Assembly (NCBI GenBank): GCA_963930775.1
Contig: OZ005690.1
Span: 9,636,411-9,700,410, forward strand
Direction of reading: 5' to 3'
Length of the DNA stretch: 64,000 nt
Source of the DNA: Cliona cf. orientalis
Lineage: Eukaryota > Porifera > Demospongiae > Clionaida > Clionaidae
In this document: positions 10,201 to 21,100 of the stretch, piece by piece
How the letters are laid out: each line of letters starts with the position of its first letter
Numbering within the stretch: position 1 is the first letter of the stretch
Notes under the pieces: model-generated
Seen by the model: the letters and a program-made list of their open reading frames with translations, nothing else
The model's database searches: none
What the model was told of the DNA's origin: nothing
Position numbers and translations under genes: made by a program

Positions 10201-12253
10201 GAATTCATTACACACATCACTCAAACATGCACAAAATTTTGGATAAAATTGTAATTAAATTTGTATGGTTGATTAATATTTGCTCCCTCCATCCTTCCCT
10301 CCTTCACATTAATTGCTATTGGTCATGATTACTGGACTAGTAGAATTTTGAAATTTAAATAAAGTTAATTATGTCAAACTGTAGGACCTGTTATCAGTGG
10401 TATGTGTGTAGCTAGTACCTTGTCTCAACCTTCACTTGTTTTTAATAATATTACACAGAAACCAGGACAAGCTGGAGACATAATATAATTATGTATATTA
10501 TATAATATGTGTGTGTAGCTATGGATGTTATCAGTGGCATAACCAGGGTGTACCGGAGTGTGGTTCTCGCCATAACACTCTTGACAATATTATTGTTTTG
10601 AGCAATACTAAATCTTGACTGTATCCAAAATCTTCTCAGTCACCCCCTATATACTTTTCTATTATACTTGAGCTAGACCATTGTTGATGGGCTAGCTACG
10701 CCCCTGAATGTTATGTGTGTGTACACTCTGAGTGTAACCTAGATGGAGGCACATGCACTAAACTGGTGGCTATCACTCCCTATAGTACACAATTAGTTGG
10801 CAGGTAGTATAAAAATTCATAGACCACAGTACACAGCTGTGGTATTGTATTTGGGGGTGTGGCACTTAATGATCTGCTCATCAAAACTAATGAATTTCAA
10901 ACTGTTTGTGTGTCATGCACACAATCGATAAAAATTAATAGTAATGCTCGCTCCTTTCTTATCTCTCTTCCTTCTCTTTGCTGTTGATCAAGATTATTGG
11001 ACTAGGAGTTTGCAGAAAGTTTTGTCACTGAGTCAATTTATAGGATTTGGTATCAGTGGTATGTGTGTACATACACCTATAGCCTCGTCCCCAGTGATAC
11101 CTCCACACATTTTTAATAATACCCCCAGTATTACATACAGATGGCCTGCATGGTCCAGGGCAGGGCTGCGTATCACTCGGCATGTACTACAATAATTATT
11201 ATAATGTGTGTACGCTCTGATTCAAGTTTATTCACAATTCTCATTCAATACTGGTATGTACCTATATACATGAACACCAACTATAATAGATCAACAGTGA
11301 TTACCATGATGATCATCTGCCAATGTTTGCTTCCTTCAAACCTACACTTTGATATACATTGTATATATACGATACTTGATATACACGTGAATCCCTTGAT
11401 AGCTATTGGTAGCTACAATTTATGCAGGTGCTTACTCTCCTGACTGGCTGCATGTATATGGACTACAATCATGCACTACCCTAACACACACTAAACAGCA
11501 CCTTATTTGGTCATTATTAAACCTGCCTTGTGACTGACAATAACTACAATAATGAAGTCTATGAGACATCTATCACTTAATATGCATTTTCTTCTTCAAT
11601 TCAGCGCTAGCTACACTAGGAACTGATCTATGGTGTGTGTTGGGGGGGGGGGGGGGGACTTCCTTCTGAATGATTACTTGACTGTTGTACATATGAATCT
11701 CACATGATATAGTGCATACACTCAACACAATAATATGCCTATCAGTTACGTAGCTACTATCAAAACAGTGGGATCAATGTTGACTCTTAAACACATCCAT
11801 AACATACACATGCACACACCACACACCACACACACTGTACATGGTTATGTAAACAATTAGCTACACAGAACCACCACTGGAGATGGAGGCACATGCATCA
11901 CTTCCTGTTATACCCAATGGTTGGCCAGGCACAGTCATCATAGACCTAATTTCTAATTCTACCACAATACACAGCTGTGGTATTGTATTTTGGGGTGTGG
12001 CACTTAATGAGATTCATTGGTATGGGATAAGGGGGAGGGTAGCTTTGGAATGCTAGTGCCAACTGGTGAAGCTAACCTTGTTCAGAGGCTCTTTACCCTT
12101 TATTGTGAAATACGAAGCTCACGAAGCTGCTACTATAAGCTCAGGTGTTTTATATCCCACAAATTCAGGTTGGTTCATGCACGGTAGTTATCAGTAGTTT
12201 GTCAACTGAGTTTTATTTGTGAAGCGAACACTAACTTGCCGTCGCAACGGTCA
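7247..12253. repeat. Repeat-rich non-coding block, similar to 45-52 kb and 62-64 kb
   Basis: No convincing gene is present. About 8,164-8,930 matches 46,430-47,145 in the same orientation, about 9,340-10,130 matches 48,640-49,330, and about 11,480-12,230 matches 62,930-63,600. A short block with TCACTACACACAAATCTCAC and ACCATTTGGGATCTGCTCAT recurs at about 7,920, 8,650, 9,960, 46,900 and 49,140. A segment with GTTGGTAGTTGCCTAGCAACC at about 7,480 recurs inverted at about 50,290-50,490. About 9,080-9,250 matches 24,290-24,450 inside an intron of the downstream gene. These are degenerate duplications of an unidentified element or locus. Confidence 0.65.
10532..10706. mobile_element. hAT-like MITE
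   Basis: CAGTGGCATAACCAGGG at the left and TAGCTACGCCCCTG at the right are imperfect inverted ends. The flanks GATGTTAT and AATGTTAT match at 7 of 8 positions, the duplication size of hAT elements. A related copy lies at 22,860. Confidence 0.65.
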
Positions 12254-12953
12254 TTACCCCGCGCGCATGCGCAAGGGGTAAAGCAATCGTCTGTTGTTGT
12301 TGTTGTTGTCGGCACGAAAATCGCCAGATCTCGAGTTCTAGGCGTCTGTGCGTGCTGTAAGCACAACCAATCGGTAGATATCGGTGAAAAACTGGTTTGT
12401 ACGGGCGTCGAATTTCTCAACAAGGCTTACTAGTACTACAAATCGTGCTTTTTCTGTTCAAAATGCCTGTGGTTTATCGACCACACCCACTCTTTAGCAT
12501 GCTGATGCGACTGCGCATGCTCAAGCTCAGTGTTGGAAAGGGTCGTCAGGCCATAAAACGCAGAGTGTTGCAGTACTACGTACGTTACAGTGGCTACAGA
12601 GCGCGCGTATGGCAAGCCAAATGTAACAATATTAAAACGTACGTATGTACGTATTAAACCCAACGTTAAGTGTCTCAAAGGTACGTTGGACCACTAAAAC
12701 GTACGTGTGTGTTCCGACGTACGTACAAGCTCCTTTCCCTAATAATATAATGGGCGTGGTCAATGTCGCCTGCCGGCCGGCCGGTTCTCTTGCCCAGACC
12801 CCACCCACGCGTATGCGCGCGCGGATCCGGACGTCCTGCTATGGCGGCGCAGCGCGCATGCATTTCCGCATGTGCATACCAATAGCCGGCCAAGTTCTAA
12901 GCCAAAGCCATAGATATTCCCCTCCATATTATTATTAAAAATTAATAGTGAGG

Positions 12954-13088
12954 ATGGCTATATGTAGTGTGTCTGATGAATACGAGGGATGGAGCGCCTT
13001 CTTTGAGGAACTGAGCAGATTAATAGAGCAAGCTGAGCACCAGTACGGTCTTGCCAACCGAAGTTTGACGGAGTATATCACTGATTGA
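12954..13088 (+). CDS. Short unidentified reading frame (44 codons)
   Basis: An ATG-initiated frame reads MAICSVSDEYEGWSAFFEEL, then SRLIEQAEHQYGLANRSLTE, and ends with TGA at 13,086-13,088. The composition is protein-like (acidic, amphipathic), but no family is recognised. It lies inside the Helitron-like element and close to the antisense exon at 13,147-13,419, so it may be a captured exon or chance. Confidence 0.25.
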   Translation: MAICSVSDEYEGWSAFFEELSRLIEQAEHQYGLANRSLTEYITD

Positions 13089-13146
13089 CAGGCTCGAATT
13101 TGCAATAACAGTATGTTCTGATTTGTGTGATCATATGCGAGGTGTG

Positions 13147-13419
13147 TCAGGCTTGGATGACTACTATACGTCTACACAAGAACTGATCAGTTTGAAGGAA
13201 GTAGCTCGATGATCCTGACCAAGCTTCTTCGCCGGTTGCTAAATCAGGAAATACGTCAGAAAACGCATCTCGGACTGCTTGGAGGAGGCTAGACTTTTCT
13301 TCTGAGGGATCGTTAGACACTTGAAATTTTACTGGCCTCCTTCTATCCCGAAACACCACCAGAACCTCTTTAAAGCTCTCATTTTGAGCGTCAACTTCAC
13401 TAGCACTACCCTCAGCCAT
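13147..13419 (-). CDS. Possible captured first exon, PB1/ubiquitin-like segment
   Basis: The frame starts at an ATG (13,419; an earlier in-frame ATG lies at 13,455) with MAEGSASEVDAQNESFKEVL and continues VVFRDRRRPVKFQVSNDPSE, then LLQAVRDAFSDVFPDLATGE. Alternating hydrophobic strands with a basic RDRRRPVKF turn followed by an acidic helix fit a PB1 or ubiquitin-like fold. There is no downstream continuation: the frame runs into the inverted repeat. It may be a host gene fragment carried by the surrounding element. Function unknown. Confidence 0.35.
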   Translation of the reverse strand: MAEGSASEVDAQNESFKEVLVVFRDRRRPVKFQVSNDPSEEKSSLLQAVRDAFSDVFPDLATGEEAWSGSSSYFLQTDQFLCRRIVVIQA

Positions 13420-13683
13420 GGCTACGTCGCGTGGAGCATAAATACGCATGCGCACGAAGCGCGTGCCACGCCCACTTTACGAGCGCGCTGCTTCGCTTAA
13501 ACCACGCCTACGTAATTCCTTGTCGGCGCAGCGCACCAAAACTTCCGCAGTGATACGTACGTGCGTACCACAAAGGTACCTTTGAGACACTTAACGTTGG
13601 GTTTAATACGTACATACGTACGTTTTAATATTGTTACATTTGGCTTGCCATACGCGCGGGGTATGTGCTCTACAGAGCTCTAG

Positions 13684-14136
13684 TTTATTTATAGTATACG
13701 GCTTACTACATGTTTAATATAACTACCGGTAGCCAACAGTTAGCAAAGGGATCGAGAGGGAGTGTATGTGCCGAATCATGAGCGAACCGTTGATGAATCG
13801 GCCAACGGGATTGACAAATTAGTTGTCCGTTTGTATCTTTATGGCTGACACTGATGAAAGGCAGCCTGGGCCAGAGGAAAGGTTCTGTGGCATATAAAGC
13901 AACGGTCTAAGCCAGGCCATGAGCTGTGGTGTTATACCACTAGACTAAGTGACGGTCTCAACATTTAGTAGTGTAATCTAATGGAGTAAACTTTAAGGCT
14001 AGCCTAGCCTAGGAAATTTCTGTAAGAATCGAAACGTAATGATTCTCTCCTTCTCTTCTGTGTACATGTATATGTAACAGTATGATAAGTAACTAATGTG
14101 TGACTTGTACTATTATTTTAGATTTCTCAACCAATA
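13684..14136. promoter_or_regulatory. Upstream region of the ankyrin-ROC-COR gene (duplicated at 63.5-64.0 kb)
   Basis: About 13,829-14,136 matches about 63,720-63,998 (shared GATGGCTGACACT-like, AAAGGCAGCCTGGGCCAGAG and AGATTTCTCAACCAA). The shared sequence ends with a pyrimidine tract and TTTTAG or TTTCAG|ATTTCTCAACC, a splice acceptor, so an untranslated first exon probably lies upstream and the start-codon exon begins near 14,122. No promoter motif could be assigned. Confidence 0.45.
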
Positions 14137-14140
14137 TTAA

Positions 14141-15141
14141 GGTACCATTTAATTGCGTGGGCGTGAGCGTCAGGAATGGCTAATTCAATTAGCGAATCGT
14201 GAAGGGGCGTGGCCGAAGAGGCCATACGAGTGCTTTTGGTCGAGGGTGGGCGTGTCCAGAATCGGCCAGGGATGATTATGCGCGTGTAATTAGCGACCGG
14301 AAGTGGCCCCTGAAGAAAAGGCCGGTAATTGCCCACTTCAAAGCAAGATCAAAGCATTCTTTCTTAACTATTAACCGCAACGACAAAAAAAAAAAAAAGC
14401 TTATTAGGCCTAATTAAGCATGTGGGCGTGTTCCTGGCACTGTGTGGAGTGTGTGCGTGTGCGTTAATGCAGGTTTTATTGCTTCCGATAGGGCGTGGCT
14501 TCACGGGCCAGTGCTTGGACATCGGCGCCTGGGACTTGGCCTCGGCGATAGGTGGGCGTGTCCCGGAAGCGGTGGTGACCTTTGAACCCCGCGAGGAGGC
14601 TTTGGGGGCGTGGCAGGAGGTCAAAGGTGAGGCCATGTCTGTTAATGAGGCACTGTACGGCGGTGCGATCGAGGGGCCTGTACGGCTGGACGGAAGCTGA
14701 CGATGGTTTGAAGCGGATGTGGTTGCGATGACGTGTTGTTACTCCGCCCACACAGGAAATGAGGTGAGCTCTTGCGTGGGCGGTGTGGCAGAACGGCCTC
14801 CAAGTGTTTGTGTGTGTTTTGGCCTTGAGGAAGCTGTGTGTTTTAATTGGGATTGATTGTGGGCTTCCGGTGGACATCCGGTGGTTAGTAGGCACTTGAT
14901 TGAGAATGGTGGTCCTTGGGGAACAGGGTGGGGCTGTTTTGGGCGTGGCCTGGCCCCTCCCTTCCGGCTCGGCTTCCGGTCCATGGAGGATATTAAATGA
15001 ACACTTCCGGCTCTAGCAGCCACACCCCTGAGACCTGTGCAATTAAAAGGGCGTGGTTACACAACATGCACCTCACTAATGACTTTGATGTGGTTTAGGT
15101 GTCATATCCCCCACCTCACGCCCACGCAATTTAATGGTACC
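14141..15141. mobile_element. TTAA-flanked element, copy 2 (intact, 1,001 bp)
   Basis: The termini GGTACCATTTAATTGCGTGG and its near-complement are flanked by TTAA on both sides (14,137-14,140 and 15,142-15,145), the target preference of piggyBac-type transposases. It is almost identical to copy 3 at 59,915-60,932 (reversed), so both moved recently. An internal A-tract of about 13 differs in length between copies. It encodes no transposase and so depends on a source elsewhere. It lies between a probable splice acceptor and the start codon of the next gene, inside that gene's 5' UTR. Confidence 0.88.
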
Positions 15142-15159
15142 TTAAATATCATTTGAACA

Positions 15160-18100
15160 ATGGGTGGCAAACAAAGTCAACAAAAAGAAGCCGAATCAAA
15201 TGACAAGGTGAGCTAGTGTAGCCTACTTCTGAACACTCGTATACCTTGTTAACTATGGTATCTATGCACAGTGACTGTTGTAACTGTTTCTAAATTTGAC
15301 TATAATTATTATGATATTACTTGAATCGTTTCTTTTCAGACGAGTCCAGGTCAGCCTCCTGCCAAGGAAGGGAGCTCATCTCAACACACAGCTACAGTTA
15401 AACCTGCTAGCCGTAAGGTGAGGCAACTAAACCGCAACGCAAAAAAAAAATTGTATTGGCAATGTTGTACACATAATAACTAGTAAGCGACGAATGAGGC
15501 TAATAATTACTTTATATTCCATAGGTTGAGTCCGTGCCCCCTCTCCCTCCTAAAGTGGGTGAGTAAAGAAGCTAATCATTCGGGGCGAGCCTGAGCGAGC
15601 CCCGAATACAAGAGTAACATATGGCGAATTCGCTGTACCTATGTATGTATGTATCTATGTATGTATGTAGCGATACGTCGTCCACGTGCTCATAGCGCAT
15701 GCGCAATATGCTTGTGCATTACATCATCACTATGAACGATTTAGCGCGCGTATTAATGTTAGATCGTGACCTCTCTAAAGGTCGTCATTTATGCAGAGGA
15801 ATGAAGCTAGGCTCGGCACGCCAGAATCGTTAGCCATGGTGCTCGCGCTGACTGACTGCAGTGCGCTAGCGTGGGCTCAAAGACTGCTTCATTGAGCACA
15901 CTATCGAGTAGTCTCGCGGAGCCAGACCCTCCCCGCGCATAGGGGTCTTGCTCCACGAGACTAACTATTGAGCAGCATACGACCAGAGTCACTTGTTCAT
16001 GTTGAGTTGGAGCCATAGACTCGCAGTAAGAGATAGCTAAAATGACGTATATAAAGAATGATGCTGTGATCAGACAGAGAGCCTGTGCTAACTGCTCCAG
16101 TTTATAGATGCTTGGCCAACTACTGTACTGAGATCATGGCACAAAAAGAATTGAACTGTAATGCTAGATAGGCAAGAATTGTGCCATGATCTCAGACAAG
16201 AGCCTGAAACTCTGTGTGCTTTAATTGGCACTGCTACTGGGCTAGAGTGGCATCTAAATGGCATACAGTAGGGTGGTAGAGTTTGCAGTCACTTAAAATT
16301 TAAATGTTTAATACAGTAACACCTGATCGTGCCATGAGCGAAGGCTCGCCCCGCATGATGATTATCATCTTTCTAGTATTTTATATACAGTTGAATAGTA
16401 TTACTTAATTAATATTGTGGGCAACTGTTGAAGTTTGTAGAGAGTTATTCCCTGTTTGAGCATACTTATTTCATTCATATTAATTTTATTTGTTATTTGT
16501 AATTTCTTAGCAGCTGAAAAAACCCCTCCACCTCCCCCTGTGGGCAATTTGGACCGCCCATTATTGGCAACCCCTCCTCCCCCCACAACATTAACAAATG
16601 CAATGATGAGGGCCCCTATCTCATCAAGACCTCCCCCTCCACACCCACCCACCAACACCAAAGACAAATTCGGTGGTCACATGACCAGAGAGGACAACCT
16701 ACCACCACACCCCTCACACGGTTCAAAGAATAGGACTGAGGCAGCAACACCTACCCAACCACGCCCCCCTCCTGAGCTAAAACCACCCCTGGATAAGAGA
16801 GAGATGATCGTAAGTGTGAGTATCTCTGCCACCCCACCCCCCCCTTCACCCAATTATCCATAGTTGAAAAGTTTGTTTAGGCTGTGTGCACGGTGTGGTG
16901 TGAAAATGCAAAAGCTGCATATTATTAATATTATTACTCCTTGTAACAAACTAGAAATGCAATATCAAAAATTATGAGAGGCTACACACACTTGTACAAC
17001 GTGCCCCCCCCCCCCCCCCGACATGCATATGTATATAAAATCAAATCTTTCATATCATTATCAGAATCAACTTATGTATATTATATATAGCTGGAATTTA
17101 TTCAACTAGCTACCAATATGATGTGTATGCAGATATTCTTCCCTGACCACTTGTTTGTTCCTTTGCTGTTTCAGGCTAACTACCAGAGAGCATTCCAAGA
17201 GATCATATTTGGAGATATCCGTAATGCTGATATCAGCAAGATCTCCTCTCACCTCAAGCAGGGGGTGGACCCCAACATCTATAACAAAGTAGGACTGTTG
17301 AATAATATTACAACCTTGTTAGTGTGATCACTTGACTTATATCTCAACGTAGGAGGGTAAACATCCTCTATGGCTAGCTGCCTCCATCAACAGGAGTGAC
17401 ATTGTAGAGGTGTTAGTCCAGTATGGTGCAGTAGTGGACCTGCCCATGAATGTGAGATATTCAACCACTCAAATACATGTCCATGCACATTAGCTACAAA
17501 CAACTCAGTGTAGAGCTTGATAGCTGTAGATATGTAGCCACAGTCACATAGTTAATAGCTTCATGCAATAATGATAGTGTGGTTGGCTGTGCTCAGTTTG
17601 TCGACCATTGTCTACATGTCTGGCTTCTCATAAACAAACTCAAAATGTTTGTGGTCATGATAATTATCAAGGTGCATAGGCTACCTCAAAATAATGTTTG
17701 TGGCCATGATTATTCAAGGTGAATTCATAGCTCAATTAAAGGCAATAATAATCTGTGTTGTTATTATTACAATGGAGACAGTTAATTACTTTATATTGTT
17801 CTCTATATCTATTAATTTTGTTCATCATTCATTATTCATGTTGCATTGTCTCAACTCATGCAGAATAAATATGGATCAACAGCATTAATAGTAGCCAGCC
17901 AAGAGGGGCACATCAAATGTGCCACTGTTCTATTGAAACATGGGGCAGATGTTAATTATCAGAGAAAGGTGAGACTGTTGTATGTTGAATGACAAAGAAT
18001 ATCCATGTAGTGTGGCATAGAATGTAGGGAAGTTATTGTGTTAACTCCAACAGCACACTTCAGTGTCTCCTAGATTATGCTCTTAGACTAGTGCTCTGTT

Positions 18101-21100
18101 AATGCATCAAACAATAACCACTTTCAGTAGAAGAGACCTCCCTCCCCCTCAGTCAATCCATGTATAGTCTCACTGTGCAAAAGTCTTATTATTTCTAGTT
18201 AAGATCACATTCATGTATGACAATGTATGTACAACATGCATGACATTGTATATTTTGCTAACCTAGCTCCAAGGTGATACACCATTGATCCAAGCTTGTG
18301 TAACTGGTCAACTAAAGATGGCAGTTCTCCTGATTGATCACGGAGCAGCAGTGGACTATGTAAACACGGTGAGACTGTTGTATGTCCATGGTGGACATGG
18401 TGTGGTACAGAATGGAGGTGGGGCATGTTGTATGTCTGTATAGTCATCACAGTGTAACTATGGGTCAGTGATATTGACACCTGTAGGTAATACCGTATTT
18501 CTTCTAAAAATTCGGCATGAAAATAATAATATTGCTTTAGCTTCGCCGAATTTTTAGAGGTTAATATTCAACGTTCTGTCTGCGTGCGCATTCCATTCCC
18601 GTTTATAGCATATACGCATGACGACCTTTGCCGAAAAATTAGAGACTATATTCAATCATTCGGTAAAGGGTGCCGAATAATTAGAAGGGCCGAATTTTTA
18701 GAAGAAATACGGTATTATGGGTTCAAAATTAGCAGTGTGTTCCCACCTTACTCTGTGTAGTAGATTACATGCAGTGGGAGTGGTTGTTTGATTCCCCTTA
18801 CCCTGTATGTGTGTCTCTCTTACAGGGAGGCGTCACCGCACTCCATTATGCATGTAAATTTGGACATGCAAATATCGTGAATCTATTATTGGAAAAGGGT
18901 GCCAATATTAATAAGGTACAGCTTCAGCTAATTTATTGTGATATAAGTGTGTAATGCAGCAAGGGCAACTACAGGTCATCATCATTCATGTATACTCAGC
19001 TGCTCTCATTCTACAGGGCCTTTTTCCACCAGTGTATGGAGCCAGTAACGGAGGGCACCTGGCCATTGTTGAGCTGCTGGTCAGTCGAGGGGCTAGGATC
19101 GACCAGCCATGTGATGTGAGATTTATTTATTTTTTGTGTGCATGCATGCTAATTATTGGATGAGCTCAAGTGCCCCCCACACAAAACACTGACACGGAAA
19201 TATCACTAGAGTTGTGTATGCATGTGTGTATATGTTGTGGTACATACGTCAACGTGCTTATACTAGCCAGGGTTTCATTTAGGGGGGGGAGGGAGGGGTC
19301 ACTCGCCCCCCCTTGGAAGCTGGCTGCCCCCCCCTTGAAAGTAGCCACCATCCATACATGCAATACATGCACAAGTTAAAGATTTAACTGGTGAAAGTGT
19401 CCAAAGCGGCAATTTTGCTTATTTTTAAGCCATAAATTAGCTAAAGCTTCGCGCTACGCGCGGTAAGAGACACATCCCACATCCTTGCAACATTCGACTT
19501 GAAATAGAGGGGAACCAGTGGATATTACTGACAGACTTTCCCCATCCGAGTGCTCAGAAGCCACCAGAAACAGTCTCAGAGGCTGAAACATTAAAAAATT
19601 TTCCTGGGGGAGCATACCCCCAGACCCCGCTAATGTAATGAACTTAATGAGCACAACATCCTTCTTCACAGATGGAAAAACATACTATAGTCTTTGCCCC
19701 CCCTTAACTCTGGAATTGTCGCGTTTGCCCCCCCTCGACAAAAATCCTAAATGAAACCCTGCTAGCTCATATTGCATGAACACAATTATATCACAATCGA
19801 TTGTGATAAGGATGGATCACATGTTAACACTAAATGTAGCTCACCAAACATAGGCTGAAGCAGACACGGAGTGGCGTAGGGAGACTAGAAAGTGAGAGAG
19901 GGTAGGGGATCAGTGCACAAGAATAGTATCTATCTGTAGCAACAAGGCTCCATAGTGATGCTGTAGAGTAGCTATAGTTTGCCCAGACCATCATCATCCA
20001 TCAAAATAGATAAAGCCACACTAGGGCCAAAACTACTGACAGTAGCTATAATTTTTATAATGCAAACCAGCAGGTATGACCTAAGCTGTGACATTTAACA
20101 ATAATCACTGCCTAAAATGTTTAGAAGCAACCTGGTACACATGTAAGCAGCTCACTGTTGAATGAAGGTTTAGCCTCATCCCTTGGCCTTCACATTGATT
20201 TTGCAGTGAGTGCCATCGGCTGATTCATTCCAACAACAGACATTAATTTTAGTTTGCGTACATGTACTTTGAATCGTAGTTGCTAAGTACTACAAATACT
20301 ACAAATAGGCCTATAGCTGGCTACAAGTTCACTGTGAGCATAGATAGTAAATAGGCAACTCAACCACCCTTCTATTTTTCATGCTGTGAGTGAAGGCTCA
20401 CCCCCTAGATGGTTTACATTACCCTAGTAGTATCAAGGATTGCATGAACTCACGGTAGCAATCTAATACTATAGACCCAGTATGACTTGATGACCCTTAC
20501 CTATGATTAGCTTGTGGATGCACAGCACATGATAGATGTGGTCAATAGGCATAGCCAAACAAAGAGCAAGTGTTTGCAGCCCTTACAAAGCACTTTGTAG
20601 TGAAATTATTTTTTGTGGTTTTTGACATCATGATAGTACTGGTCATAATATGCTAGGATGCCTAACCATTGAATCGTGTTCAAATTAAATTCTGTGTGAA
20701 TAACATCTACATACATGTATCATGTATGCTTTCAATACATTATCCCTTGCATCTGCACAGATTAGATACTTATTCGATGGTATACACTAGTGTGTGTACA
20801 AATACATTTTTGCAGGTGCATGTTTTTTCATTGTTAACCCTCGGCGCATGCGCGAGGGTTACGGTAGTTGTTCTGTGTGTGTGTCTGTCTGTTACCACGC
20901 TAGCTGCTACATACCTCGTTTACGAGTCCAGACTGCTGCGTTACAAGGTTCCTTATGGCGTTCCGAACGCATGATTTGTGTGGAATTCGCAGAAAACGTT
21001 TTGTTCTCCAGTTTTGGCGTTATTTGCTGATTTAAGCTTCTTGACTTTCTCAGCAAGCGGTAGCATGGACTTTACTTATAAATAGAACGTTGTATGTCGC

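Larger units (their letters stand above)
12254..13683. mobile_element. Helitron/Helentron-like element with nested inverted repeat
   Basis: The left end is a GC-rich palindrome (TACCCCGCGCGCATGCGCAA then GGGGTA). The right end is GTGCTCTACAGAGCTCTAG followed by T, a short hairpin then CTAG|T as in Helitron 3' ends. The same two ends bound 47,147-47,857 (opposite orientation) and, more diverged, 20,835-21,446. Inside, arms of about 84 bp at 12,601-12,684 and 13,576-13,659 are inverted copies of each other, so a second element is probably nested. Superfamily assignment is inference; no Rep/helicase is encoded. Confidence 0.5.

Noticed and set aside
16401..16667. Glycine-rich minus-strand frame
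   Set aside because: Antisense shadow of the proline-rich exon of the ankyrin gene.
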